This document shows positions 1 to 8,974 of a DNA stretch of 17,500 bases, one piece after another (the first letter of the stretch is position 1; each line of letters opens with the position of its first letter). The position numbers and the translations under genes are program-made. The stretch lies in the NCBI GenBank assembly GCA_009760855.2, contig WPIO01000014.1:382501-400000 (forward strand). Direction: 5' to 3'. This stretch comes from Cristatella mucedo (Eukaryota; Bryozoa; Phylactolaemata; Cristatellidae). Under the pieces are notes generated by a model, which was not told where the DNA came from, did no database searches, and saw only the letters and a list, made by a program, of their open reading frames with translations.

Positions 1-80
1 GCCAAGCCCATTCCACAAACTACACGAGGCCTTTACCCAAAAGCGACTGCAGCAGCATTCAAACTAGTCGGCTAACTCAC

Positions 81-286
81 TAGCCGAGTATCGCCTGCTC
101 GAGTGCTCAGCTTGGGACGATGAAGTAGCCAATAGAAGCTCGAGCTCGAAGCCCTTTTTTCATGCACAAAGAGCTGACTCGAGTAGGAGGCGTACTGCTG
201 CTCAGCACCAGGTGAGCAGTGAGGAGTGCATCGTGCACGTATGCACGAATACATCCAAGGAGCAGAGACAGCAGCCGTCGATAAGA
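81..286 (-). CDS. Candidate exon: second half of WSC-like module 4
   Basis: This open segment may carry the C-terminal half of the four-cysteine module that begins in the exon ending at 346. The visible end pattern is a Cys-Ser-Pro followed about 14 residues later by SSQLFVHE. That resembles the ends of the sister modules, which have a CP and then a short VY(V) strand. It lies in a different frame from 346-525, so an intron of about 59 bases (GT at 345, AG at 287-288) or a frameshift must separate them. The proposed acceptor is CATAG|TC (phase 1) and the proposed donor is CTA|GTGAGT after position 81. Borders are inferred by analogy, and the product could equally be a decayed module. Confidence 0.3.
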
Positions 287-345
287 CTATGTTGGACCTG
301 ATCGACTCACAATAACGGGCCATTTCCGATGGCAATGCCACATAC

Positions 346-525
346 CCGTCCAGCATAGATTATCAGCCGTAAGTCCGAAGACGGTATAGTTCATGCTGAA
401 CGCAACGACCGCACACTTTTTGAAAGAATCTTTTCGCAGTGTGCGCGGCCGACCATCCAGAAGTGGGTCAGCAAGTTCCACATAGTTGGGTGGTACGTTG
501 TAGCAACCCATATTGACTGTCCAAT
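346..525 (-). CDS. Exon: WSC-like four-cysteine module 4 (first part)
   Basis: This exon encodes the start of a module like those at 5339-5632, 9115-9281 and 10010-10173. It shows MGCYN, then about 32 residues, then KKCAVVAF, YTVFGL and finally LCWTG. This follows the shared pattern GC(W/Y), (E/Q/K)xCA, xxxF, xCF/CW. The acceptor is TGCTGCTTACAG|AT, which puts it in phase 1 like the other modules, and GTATGT after position 346 is a good donor. The reading frame stays open past that donor to an ATT|GTGAGT, so the 3' border is not certain. The likely role is an extracellular domain in the same modular protein. The family assignment is by pattern only. Confidence 0.5.
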
Positions 526-1079
526 CTGTAAGCAGCATAGCAACACCGAGCCGCCGTAAGTTGTGGCACAGCATGGGAGGGATGGCAGGCAGCAGCAGCA
601 TAGCTGAGAGCTCTGACGAGCAGAGCTCCTCCGTGAGCAATCGCAAGCTAACCAGGTCGCATGACCAATAGGTAAGACATTCAAAAGCTGTAAAGCAAAG
701 CAAAATACGAAAACGACAGCTATTCGAACACTATGGCACACGTGCAGGAGACATTGTGTCAAAATGCAAACGAAATGTTGCAGACTAACAAGAGGGATGG
801 AAATCCCCTTTTTTGTGTTCAGTGCTAAATAAAGCCTAGCTGACTGAGTGATATGCGCTGTATCAAATGACAGACTGGCACTGAGTTGACATTGAAGTTA
901 GCAAGTCTTGGAGGTACAAGCCTAGCACCCAGAGGTTGGCACATGTCGAGCAGCAGCAGTAGCATTTCACCGTGAAGCACACCGTGCACATCACGGCAGT
1001 GGCACTGGCAGAGGCAGTACAAGACATTGCAGTGGCACGAGCAGCTGTGGCATGTCTGCACAAAAAGAGCCGGGCTTAC
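526..1079. other. Intron-like spacer between module 4 and TSP1 exon
   Basis: No coding feature is supported here. A Cys-rich reading frame on the minus strand just past the TSP1 donor lies in intron sequence and has no domain pattern. There are a few short CAG-type runs near 590 and 950. Confidence 0.5.
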
Positions 1080-1268
1080 TGAAGCTTAGCGGACACGGTC
1101 GGTTGTTGCAGCCTTTAACGTGGGTGTCTAGCGGCTCTCCTGGTGGACAGCCCAATATAGACGATGGGTTGCTGCACGTTCGCTTTCGAGTGTAGCTTCC
1201 ACCGATACCACAAGCTACGGTGCAGGAGTCAAACGGCGACCACACTGCCCATGACCCCGGCAGAGGTC
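1080..1268 (-). CDS. Exon: thrombospondin type 1 repeat (six-cysteine)
   Basis: The exon encodes one complete TSP1 domain of 63 residues. It shows SWAVWSPFDSC, then TVACGIGG, TRKRTC, LGC, KGC and RPCP. That gives the WxxW tryptophan ladder, the R-x-R layer and all six cysteines expected for the three disulfides. TSP1 repeats are extracellular and bind glycosaminoglycans and protein partners; tryptophans in WxxW are often C-mannosylated. The acceptor is TTCTTCCTACAG|GA and the donor is TTCA|GTAAGC. Both are phase 1 and the length is 189 bases, so the exon is symmetric 1-1 and could be skipped or duplicated without frameshift. The next module upstream in the transcript is the WSC-like exon at 5339-5632. 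Confidence 0.8.
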
Positions 1269-1552
1269 CTGTAGGAAGAAATGCGAGGACGTTGAGTGCA
1301 ATGTGAGGGTCAGTGAGGACACGTTTTCTATACAGCAGACTACTCTTGGAAGTTTGCTTTGTCAATTTTACTTTGTGCGACCACCAGAGGTAGTGGCCGA
1401 TGCTGTGAGTGAGCAGTTGATGTCAGCAGACAGTCAACCGATTCCGATTATTGTTCAAAGGGTTGGCATACTACTTGCGACACTCTAGCAGAATCACTGA
1501 ATGCATGAAAGGGCATTCATTATTTTGCTGCTTGGAAGGTGAAGAAGGCAAA

Positions 1553-1554
<2 letters not shown>
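1269..1554. other. Intron-like sequence, no gene seen
   Basis: This lies 5' of the TSP1 acceptor on the minus strand. A pyrimidine-rich tract (minus strand) adjoins the acceptor at 1269-1280. Nothing else is recognised. Confidence 0.4.
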
Positions 1555-1589
<35 letters not shown>

Positions 1590-1700
1590 TCACTCACACA
1601 CACAAACACACACACACATGTACCTATGCATGTACATGTGCGTGCACATGTACATGCATGAACTCATGCACACGCTCATGCATACACACATTCACACACT

Positions 1701-1743
<43 letters not shown>

Positions 1744-1778
1744 TCACTCACACACACAAACACACACACACACACGCA

Positions 1779-1813
<35 letters not shown>

Positions 1814-1975
1814 TCACTCACACACACAAACACACACACACATGTACCTATGCATTCACATGTGCGTGCACATGTACATGCATGAACTCATGCACACGCT
1901 CATGCATACACACATTCACACACTCATTCACACACATGTGCACAAACAGATGCACACACACAATCACACATGCAT
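1555..1975. repeat. (AC)n compound microsatellite with a 224-bp tandem duplication
   Basis: A long AC/CA dinucleotide tract is interrupted by CATG- and CTCA-containing segments. A block containing ATGTACCTATGCA occurs at 1618 and again at 1842. The offset is 224 bases and I noticed only two or so differences over more than 100 bases, so the block was duplicated recently. Each copy holds a near-palindrome, first copy 1632-1653 (10-base arms around a 2-base centre). The alternating purine/pyrimidine run could adopt Z-form DNA. The THTHTH reading frames here are composition artefacts. Confidence 0.9.
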
Positions 1976-2039
1976 AAAAAACAAGCACACATATACCGTT
2001 TCTGTCATCCGGTCTCCGTCTTCCCTACTCTAATGCTGT

Positions 2040-2156
<117 letters not shown>

Positions 2157-2206
2157 GTGTAACTAGAGCCCACTGCCTGCCTGTGGAGTCACTTTGGTGA
2201 GTCGCA

Positions 2207-2465
2207 GTAATAATAATAATTATTATAACAGCACACTTGATATAGCACCATCAGAGAACTCAATCTCTTTCACTTCTCTCACTTCACCTTTGCTGCATAG
2301 AAAACACTATCGAATGGTTGGTCATGGCATGCCCAATAATATCAAGAATAACATGGTTAGGGGTGACATGCACAAGGTCAGCATGTAAGTGTGGTTAGTG
2401 GCAGCATGCAACAGTGTCCAGGCACATAAGCACATAAGAGACGAATCACACGGACCCACTAAATG
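2207..2465 (-). mobile_element. Older L2-like LINE copy, 3' UTR and tail (piece 1 of 2)
   Basis: On the minus strand this is the end of the LINE family seen at 12757-14020: the 3' UTR, a degraded form of the terminal hairpin and an ATT-repeat tail (at 2207-2229 on the plus strand). It breaks off inside the family sequence at ..CACTAAATG. The family sequence resumes at 3316 in the same orientation, after an opposite-strand copy. The two pieces are therefore one old element split by a later insertion. The hairpin stems have lost several pairs, which fits an older age. Confidence 0.85.
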
Positions 2466-3315
2466 AGATATGAGACACCTAGGTGTCATATTATAAAGCG
2501 TCCTCTCGTTAGACGACCATATCAGCTCCACAGTCAAATCTGCCTATTTTCAGCTTCATAACATTGCTAAAACTCGGGCTTGTTTAGATATGGATACCAC
2601 GTCCAAGTTGGTCCATGCATTCGTGACATCTCGTCTCGACTTCTGCAACTCACTGCTTACTGGCCTACCAGCACGTGCGATCAGGCGATTGCAGCTGGTG
2701 CCAAACTCTGCAGCTAGGCTTGTCTGTCGTGAGCATCGCAGTTGCCACATTACTCCACTTCTTGCCGACCTGCACTGGCTACCAGTCAAGCAAGGGATTG
2801 ACTTCAAGGTTTTGTCACTCACTTTTAGGTCCCTTCATTCTTTGGCTCCAGCCTATCTCTCAGATGTACTACCCCATCAGGCCAAGCATCGTACCACCCG
2901 CTTTTCGGAATCCAACAGTCTAGAAATACCTCGTACAAACCTTAAATCCTTTGGAGACCATGCATTTAGTTCGTGTGCTCCCAAAGCCTGGAACTTCCTC
3001 CCGACCTGCGTCAGAACATTCCCTGACCTGACCACATTTAAAAGGAACTTAAAAAACACCTATTTAGGACAGCATTTAGTGGTTCCCTGTGGTTCGTCCT
3101 TGATGTGCTTATGCGTGCTGACACTGTGCATGCTGCCACTAACCACATTTGCATGCTGACCCTGTGCATGTCACCCCTAACCATATTATTCATTTTTTCA
3201 GGCATGATTTTACTTACCATTCAATTGCATTTCACTTTGCAGCAAATGTAAAGCGCCTAGAAAGAGAATAAGTTCTCCGAGGGCGCTTTATCAAGTGCAT
3301 TATTATTATTATTAA
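2466..3315 (+). mobile_element. L2-like LINE copy, 5'-truncated, nested in an older copy
   Basis: The copy runs from the end of the reverse transcriptase domain through the conserved C-terminal region, 3' UTR, hairpin (3250-3289) and an ATT tail. An open frame from 2590 to 3159 encodes [37 protein letters not shown] and FKRNLKN. These are landmarks of the region after the RT in L2/CR1-type elements. An in-frame stop lies near 2494. A 2-base deletion near 3058 relative to the copy at 13019-13414 shifts the last residues. It inserted into the old minus copy, with possible target duplication TAAAT (left 2460-2464; right near 3314-3319). The 5' end carries a small inverted duplication (see findings). 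Confidence 0.88.
3250..3289 (+). other. LINE 3'-terminal hairpin (AAAGCGCC/GGCGCTTT)
   Basis: Eight-base perfect arms enclose a second small stem (AGAGA-type against TCTC). The hairpin lies immediately 5' of the ATT tail. In L2/CR1-type elements such 3' structures are the likely recognition site for the element's own reverse transcriptase. Confidence 0.8.
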
Positions 3316-3555
3316 ATTGTGTGATAAATAGGTGCGTTTTTAGTTTCTTTGAAAATGTCAAGTGAGGGGATGTCGTGACGCAAGTCGGGAGTGAGTTCTA
3401 GTCTTTAGGAGCATACAAACTAAAGGCATGGTCTTCAAAGGTTTGAGGTTTGTACAAGGTATAGATGAACAGTTAGATTCCGAAAAGCGGTGGTATGATG
3501 CTTAGCTTGGTGGAATAGTAGACCTGATAGGTGGGCTGGAGCCAAAAAATGAACT
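3316..3555 (-). mobile_element. Older L2-like LINE copy, C-terminal coding part (piece 2 of 2)
   Basis: This continues the element begun at 2207-2465. Minus-strand translation with indels gives LAPAHLSGLLFHQAKH, matching LAPAYLS..LPHQAKH in the other copies. Similarity fades near 3555 at the 5' truncation point. Frameshifts and substitutions make it non-coding. Confidence 0.8.
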
Positions 3556-3933
3556 GTAGAAAACAATTCTGTATATAAATGTACACGTCTATTACATTCC
3601 CGGAAGTACTGGGGAGGAGGGCTCACCCACATCTTGCCCCATGAAGGACAGGCTTTCTAGCTTTAATCAGTAGACATATCTGTTTATCTTCGCTTTTATT
3701 TACTTCTTAAACTGCTCTGCAATGAGAACTGCAGCGGCGAACTCAACTTCTGTGGGTGATGGCTCGGCAGCTTTCTTGGTAACTCTCTTTCATGCTAGCC
3801 TCCCCCATTAGAGCAACGGGACTAAGGTGGCCAACTGCTCTACCTGAGTCGGCAGTGTAAACACCCCATCTAGGAGGAAAGTCAGGGCCACCAAAGAGGA
3901 AAATCGATAGTGTAAACCGGCCTGTGCAAGCAG
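3556..3933. other. Unassigned intron-like sequence
   Basis: No exon, LINE or tRNA-like signal is convincing here. Both flanks are LINE fragments. Confidence 0.4.
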
Positions 3934-4318
3934 GTGCTTACAGCCGGTGCAAAACTCTCCAGCTAGACTTGTCTGTCGTGAGTGTCGTAGTTGCCTCACC
4001 CACAACACTTCTCGCCGACCTGCACTAGCTCCCAGTCAAACAACGCACCAACTTCAAGGTTTTGTCACTCACTTTTAGGTCCCTTCATTCTTTGGCTCCA
4101 GTCTACCTATTAGATCTACTCCCCTATCAGGCTAAGTATCTTCAATCTTAACCACCCATTTTTCGCAATTTAATTTTTTACCTATACCTCATAGGAACCT
4201 CAAATTCTTTGGAGACCGTACCTTTAGTTCATATGATCCCAAAGCCTGGAACTCACTCCCGACTTGCATCACTATATCCCCTGAATTGACCATATTTAAA
4301 AAGAAAATAAAAATCTAT
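3934..4318 (+). mobile_element. L2-like LINE copy, degraded C-terminal part (piece 1 of 2)
   Basis: The sequence follows the plus copy at about 2690-3060 (RLQLV..., LADLH, FKVLSLTFRSLHSLAPVYL and PKAWNSLPT equivalents), with many indels and stops. It is broken at ..AAAATCTATCT. The family sequence resumes at 4743 with TATCTATTTATC. The 424 bases between are a separate insertion flanked by ATCTAT on both sides. Confidence 0.8.
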
Positions 4319-4742
4319 CTCCACAACAGGTCACTGGAAAACAGTTTCCTGGGTAGAATTCTTACCAGTTGGTGCTGGGGCAGCAGCTAGCTTTCTTTGC
4401 ATTTTGGTGTCTTTGTATGGGGCACACTATGCAGTTGGTACTTTTGGCTTGCACCAGAAAAAAACTGCACTGCCAAACCACCATGCCCAACTAAGACTAC
4501 ACAACGAGATTCTTTTCGTGACTTATTTTCTTGACAAGCTCGTAGATTCTTTTATTGTGGTACCATAATGAGTCATCGGATGAATTAAATAAGCTTTCTC
4601 TCGGTGCTCACAATGGCAGCACTGGTGATTCTACCCTTAGCTAGATAAGCCACCGAAAGCAATTGTAAAGTGCCTAGAAAGAGATTGAGTTCTCTGAGGG
4701 CACTTTATCAAATGTATTATTATTATTATTGTTATGATCATT
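4319..4742 (+). mobile_element. Non-autonomous element with LINE-type 3' tail, inserted in a LINE
   Basis: The insert's boundaries are set by the interrupted LINE, with ATCTAT as likely target duplication. Its last 80 bases carry the LINE hairpin (4667-4706) and an ATT-repeat tail, but the body at about 4325-4655 does not match the LINE 3' UTR. It encodes no visible protein, and I found no convincing A/B box. It could be a SINE-like element that borrows the LINE tail, a LINE subfamily with a different 3' UTR, or a chimera. Confidence 0.6.
4667..4706 (+). other. LINE-type 3' hairpin (AAAGTGCC/GGCACTTT)
   Basis: This has the same architecture as the hairpin at 3250-3289. One C:G pair of the stem is replaced by T:A on both sides, so pairing is preserved. 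Confidence 0.8.
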
Positions 4743-4998
4743 ATCTATTTATCATAGCGCATAGTGAGTCCCTGTGATTCGTCCCTAATGTGCTTATGTA
4801 TGCTGACACTGTGCATGCTGCCACTAACCACACTTGCACGCTGACCCTATGCATGTTGCCCCTAATCATGTTATTCTTGTTGTTATTGGATGGGGATGCT
4901 ACCACTTACCAATCAATAGTGCTTCCGCTGCAGCAAAAATGAAGTGCCTAGAAAAAGATATTGAGTTCTCCGAGGGCACTACATCAAATGTATTATTA
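4743..4998 (+). mobile_element. L2-like LINE copy, 3' UTR and tail (piece 2 of 2)
   Basis: Continuation of 3934-4318. It holds the 3' UTR landmarks (GTGATTCGTCC, GCTGACACTGTGCATGCTGCC, CTGACCCTATGCATG), the hairpin at about 4941-4982 and a short ATT tail ending near 4998. Confidence 0.85.
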
Positions 4999-5117
4999 TT
5001 AAAAACAGCTTCAGGGTGCTATACAAGCTAGTTGTTATATTCATCTTATTATTAAACAAAGGGTGGCTGCCTATGCATTGCACTTTTGCTTGGTGCTCAA
5101 AATCCCCCCTGTAGGTT

Positions 5118-5138
5118 TCTCTCCCTCTCTCTCTCTCT

Positions 5139-5193
<55 letters not shown>
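5118..5193. repeat. (CT)n microsatellite
   Basis: A nearly pure CT run with three CCCT interruptions at its 5' side. The SLSL reading frame across it is an artefact. Confidence 0.95.
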
Positions 5194-5197
<4 letters not shown>

Positions 5198-5338
5198 ATT
5201 GATTCAAATAGCAGATGGATCCCGAGACTTCAGAAGAAACTGCCTACGATGCATTCAATAGCAGCTCTTCTGGACAAGGCAAGATCTATACCCAGCTGCT
5301 GCACCATCGCCGTGAACTAATGCATATACCACCCTCAC

Positions 5339-5632
5339 CTGCTGAGAAGACATAGACGTCATAGCCAGTGCTGGCATGCTGGCTGAAGGTGGGGCACGCA
5401 GCAGACGATGCATTGTTCGTGTACAGCAATGAAACATCGTCGGTGATAATTGCGAAGCAGAGGCCACCCTGGACGGCGAAAGCCAGGTACGCGCCGTAGC
5501 TGAGCACGGCGCACTTTTCGACGGATGCCTGCCTGGTAGCGGGATTCCTGTCTGCCGGGCTCTGCATGAGTTTCTCCAGCGACAGCAGCCTGTAGCTGCC
5601 TGGCACTGAGCTCCAGCAGCCGTCCCATTGAG
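5339..5632 (-). CDS. Exon: WSC-like four-cysteine module 3 (unsplit)
   Basis: A single exon of 294 bases encodes a whole 98-residue module. Cysteines lie at residues 6 (DGCWSS), 41 (VEKCAVLSYG), 59 (GGLCFAII) and 80 (SAACPTF). It ends with GYDVYVFSAG. The spacing GCW...ExCAxxxxxGxxxFxxxxGxxCF recalls the WSC domain, a carbohydrate-binding-like extracellular domain. WSC normally has eight cysteines, so this is a reduced or distinct relative. The acceptor is TGTTCCATTGCAG|CT and the donor is GCAG|GTGAGG, both phase 1. Unlike modules 1 and 2, it lacks the internal phase-0 intron. It lies between two TSP1 exons in the inferred transcript. Confidence 0.72.
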
Positions 5633-6048
5633 CTGCAATGGAACACACGTACAGGTCATAGGTCAGTTTGTGCAGGCAGGCGACCTTCGGTGCCCAAGAT
5701 TCGCTTCAATGCATTGTCTCCCCCCTCAAGGACCTATCTGGTGATCTCCGACCTAGCTGTACCGGCAGCAAAGCTTGTATGAAATTACAGGATAGCCCAA
5801 CTGGACATCCCAGCAGCAAACAGGAACGAAAAGGCACTGTTAGTCGAAGCAGCTGCTACTACTGACACAGGGTCTTTGTGGATCGATGACATGATGGCTT
5901 TGTCTAAGCTGCCAGTAATGCATAGTCGAGCCCGTTGATTATGCTGAGCTTTCTTTTGCATGTAGTCGATTTACACTCGTCAGTATGTGCCTATAGATAG
6001 CCCCTCCTGCCGGTGAGAGAGAGGCATGATGAGTGAAAGAGAGCAAGA
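5633..6048. other. Intron-like sequence
   Basis: Nothing is recognised apart from a pyrimidine-rich tract (minus strand) feeding the acceptor at 5633. No plus-strand gene is supported. Confidence 0.4.
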
Positions 6049-6067
6049 TGGCAGAGGGAGAAAGAGG

Positions 6068-6111
<44 letters not shown>

Positions 6112-6122
6112 CAATATAATGA

Positions 6123-6185
<63 letters not shown>

Positions 6186-6298
6186 TATAGAGAGAGAGAG
6201 AGAGTGAGTGAGTGAGAGAAACAGAGAGAGAGAGAGAGTGAGTGAGAGAGAGAGAGAGACAGAGAGACAGACAGAGATAGGGGCAGAGGAATTAGAAA

Positions 6299-6334
<36 letters not shown>

Positions 6335-6393
6335 AGCCTGAGAGAGGCAATGGGGAGGAAGAGGCGAGGGTAGAGAGGTGGGAAGAGAGAAAG

Positions 6394-6445
<52 letters not shown>

Positions 6446-6576
6446 GTGAGAGAGGTCACGAGAGATGATGGCAAATGAGAAAATGAGAAGGAGGAGAGAG
6501 ATTTGTGAGAAAGAAGGGAAATATATGAGTGAGTGTGTGGCAAAGAGAGAGATAGAGAGAGAGAGAGAGGCAAGAG
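6049..6576. repeat. Compound (GA)n/(AT)n microsatellite
   Basis: GA-rich tracts surround an AT-rich tract at about 6124-6188. Pure GA runs lie near 6069-6111, 6303-6331 and 6398-6441, with degenerate GAGAAAG sequence between. The polypurine strand could form triplex DNA. Translations such as RERERE and SLSLSL are composition artefacts. Confidence 0.95.
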
Positions 6577-6713
6577 AAAGTGCTCCTGTTACTACTGGAT
6601 CCCAAGGGCTGATCACATGCCAGCATAGTGGTTGCAGATCAGGCATGTATGAACATGCAATGGGGAACTGGATGGCATCTCAAAAGCAGCTAAGAAGTGG
6701 GTGAACCTTGCAG

Positions 6714-6784
6714 CAAATGTAAAGCGCCTAGAGAGAGATTGAGTTCTCTGAGGGCGCTTTATCAAGTGCATTATTATTATTATT
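6714..6784 (+). mobile_element. LINE 3'-end stub (hairpin plus ATT tail)
   Basis: Only the last 71 bases of the LINE family are present, starting at TTGCAGCAAATG. It has the perfect hairpin AAAGCGCC/GGCGCTTT at 6721-6760 and an (ATT)n tail. It is either a very short 5'-truncated insertion or the tail of an unrecognised non-autonomous element. It is close to the hairpin at 3250-3289 and to 12789-12828, so probably young. Confidence 0.85.
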
Positions 6785-7191
6785 GACCTGCTAAAACCTG
6801 CATAGGGCTTTTAGTGGGAATTGGGCACATACTATAGAACACACAGTAGAGAAACACTATTTGTTGATTAGGAAACCATCAACGAGATAGAGTGGGTCGG
6901 CGGCTGTTTTGTTTTGTGCTTAGTCAGTGCACCTGTCCAGACTGGCTAGCTTCTAGCACCGATCGACAGTTGTAGGGAAACAAAAACTGGGAAAGTCGTT
7001 AGCTCAACAGCAGAACAAAGGGAGTTCAATCATAGCCCTTGGTGTCTTAGAGTAGAAAACATGTCATGGTCAAAAAATCTGGGTGTCTGGAAGTATGGTT
7101 ACCGGCTTGACGACCTCGATCTTGCCGGGCCTACCTAGAGTAAGGGAATGCTTTAGGATGAAAGTAAAAAACGTCTTGTTGTGCTACTCAC
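6785..7191. other. Intron-like sequence
   Basis: I see no feature between the LINE stub and the TSP1 donor. Confidence 0.4.
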
Positions 7192-7383
7192 GGCTATCGG
7201 CTGTCCATGGACATGGTTGTTCGTTACACACGGCATCATCCATCTGCTGCATGGGGATATTGTCTTTTATTCGGTAGCGCACTCTCGTCGTGTTGCCTGC
7301 TCCACAGCCTCGTGAGCAAGAGGTCCAGCTGGACCACTGAGTGTCCTCGTTAACTGGCACTGGAATACCGATAGTGCAAGTCA
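7192..7383 (-). CDS. Exon: thrombospondin type 1 repeat lacking one cysteine pair
   Basis: The exon encodes a 64-residue TSP1 repeat with QWSSWTSCSRGCGAG, TRVRYR, AVC and QPCP. It has the W-W ladder, the R-x-R strand and four of the usual six cysteines. The cysteine normally after R-x-R and its partner are both absent, which fits concerted loss of one disulfide. The acceptor is GGCCTAAGCAG|TG after a pyrimidine-rich tract and the donor is AGCC|GTGAGT, both phase 1; length is 192 bases. A second possible acceptor (TATTCCAG|TG, also phase 1) would shorten the exon by 27 bases. It sits between WSC-like modules 2 and 3 of the inferred gene. Confidence 0.78.
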
Positions 7384-7482
7384 CTGCTTAGGCCGAAATA
7401 GCGAAAGTAGAAGCAGTAGCAGCTGCTGCTTCCCTTGCTATGCAAGCACTAGCCTCGGCACATGCACTAGCAGCAGTAGCAG

Positions 7483-7528
7483 CTGCCCATCGCTCTGAGC
7501 AGCAGCTGCTCGACAGAGCGATGGGCAG
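7483..7528. repeat. Perfect 15-bp inverted repeat in intron
   Basis: The arms CTGCCCATCGCTCTG (7483-7497) and CAGAGCGATGGGCAG (7514-7528) are exact reverse complements. The 16-base loop holds a nested palindrome, AGCAGCTGCT at 7501-7510. With one mismatch the stem extends by a few more bases. It lies about 100 bases 5' of the TSP1 acceptor on the gene's strand. Confidence 0.85.
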
Positions 7529-7729
7529 CAGCAGCAGCAAAAACAAGAGCTCCACTATTCTGCATGCTACAAATGATGCGAGAGCTTCAATGAGAGACAT
7601 CGGCAAATGCATGATGTAGGTACAATCCAAACGTGTGTAAGTCAGAGCTCAGACGTCATTCGAAGAGCATGTGAACACGTGGAGGTGTGGAGGATAGAAA
7701 AGCCCCCAGAGGCATGTTTTTACCTTCAC

Positions 7730-7841
7730 CCAAGACGTATACGCTCATGGTGTTCTGGCTGTCAGGACAATAGCCGAGGTAGCTGGTCAGGCCACGTATC
7801 AATAACTGAGGATCCCTGGCACCAAAGCAGCTGCCGTTGGG
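7730..7841 (-). CDS. Exon: second half of WSC-like module 2
   Basis: The exon encodes PNGSCFGARDP...YLGYCPDS...MSVYVLG. It supplies the third (SCFG) and fourth (YCPD) cysteines and the VYVL end strand found in module 3. The acceptor is GTTCTTGCAG|CCC (phase 0) and the donor is TTGG|GTGAAG (phase 1). It completes the frame opened by 9115-9281: together the two exons total 279 bases, a whole number of codons. The separating intron is about 1.27 kb and carries the AT microsatellite at 8885-8971. Confidence 0.7.
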
Positions 7842-8881
7842 CTGCAAGAACACGAGCGTTACATTTAGTTGTTCAGGCACTCAAGCGGTCCGCCTCCATG
7901 TGCTCCTGTCTACTCGAGGGAGCAGGCCAAGCGGAAGCAAGCAAAAGCCATGTGCATTCTTCTATGGTTGAACATGGAGCTTGAAGGATAAGTACTATCA
8001 CTGAAGAGCATATACACATACACATGCAGAGATACAGACACACAAACACACACACACACACACACACTCACTCATGCACGTGCCACTAAGTCCAGCCACA
8101 TTGTGATCAAAATTAGGAGGAATCGTCTAGGGCTGGGCAGCTTTGCAAGAAAAACAAAGTTCTGTTAGACGCTATTATTCTAGCCTGTTCCTCGAACCTA
8201 CGGCTATCACTGCCATTGCATGTTAAGTTGAAGACTATGGCTCATCATTTCCAGCTGTCCCGAGCTGTTACTTCCATGTTACTCACTATCTCAACTGTCC
8301 TCCTGCCTCAGCTATGTTTCTCACATTCCTTTTTTTGCATGAGATGAAGTCTGTTGGCTATCAAATGCCTGCCGACAGTAGCTTAGGCATAGAGTGAGCT
8401 AAACAAAACTCTCCTGGATAACACCGATACAGTCTTTGTGGATTTTTATATGAAGATACATCACAATAAGTAACGATCATCTGATTTAACATGCTTATTT
8501 ATCTAGCAACAGAAGAGCATTGGGGATTTCATTCTGCTTGCAGCAAGCAATAATAATGGATTGCCTTCTGCAGTACTCGAAACCTTAAACCTGAACACTG
8601 AAGTGCAAGCCACGAACTACTAGGCTATGACCTTGTGGCATACCCCAGCAGAAAAAGATTTATGAAGTTTGCTTCACGATGTCACTGTCAGCCGACTGCA
8701 TCTCACAGCTGTGGTTGCTGACCCGACTTCTGCTGACAGCTACTGTTGGCCCGAGCTACAGAGCTACGAGCTACAGTGTGTCCTTGTATGCTGATGGCAC
8801 TAGCTATGACTCATCTGTAAATAGCCATGATACTGCAATTAATTTGTGTTGTTGCTTTTATAGAAAAATTACTATTGGTTT

Positions 8882-8884
<3 letters not shown>
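7842..8884. other. Intron of module 2, first part
   Basis: No coding signal is seen. A short (AC)n tract occupies about 8039-8066. A tandem GAGCTACA repeat lies near 8752-8776. Confidence 0.5.

Positions 8885-8971
<87 letters not shown>
8885..8971. repeat. (AT)n microsatellite
   Basis: An uninterrupted AT run of about 87 bases within the intron between 9115 and 7841. Confidence 0.97.

Positions 8972-8974
<3 letters not shown>

Noticed and set aside
825-1063. Cys-rich minus-strand frame
   Set aside because: It lies just past the TSP1 donor, has no spacing typical of a known domain and looks like biased intron sequence.
1555-1975. CRISPR-like or satellite array
   Set aside because: The periodicity is a dinucleotide plus one large duplication; there are no unique spacers between conserved repeats.
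1451-2033. His/Thr repeat open frames (THTHTH)
   Set aside because: They are translations of the AC microsatellite and have no other protein character.
2466-3315. 5' inversion (twin priming) of a single LINE insertion
   Set aside because: Both orientations contain their own 3' UTR and tail, so there are two insertions, one inside the other.
5118-6441. CT and GA tracts as arms of one inverted repeat
   Set aside because: They are simple dinucleotide runs with different flanks; complementarity follows from composition alone.
5939-6704. Ser/Leu and Arg/Glu repeat frames
   Set aside because: They are readings of the GA and AT microsatellites on either strand.
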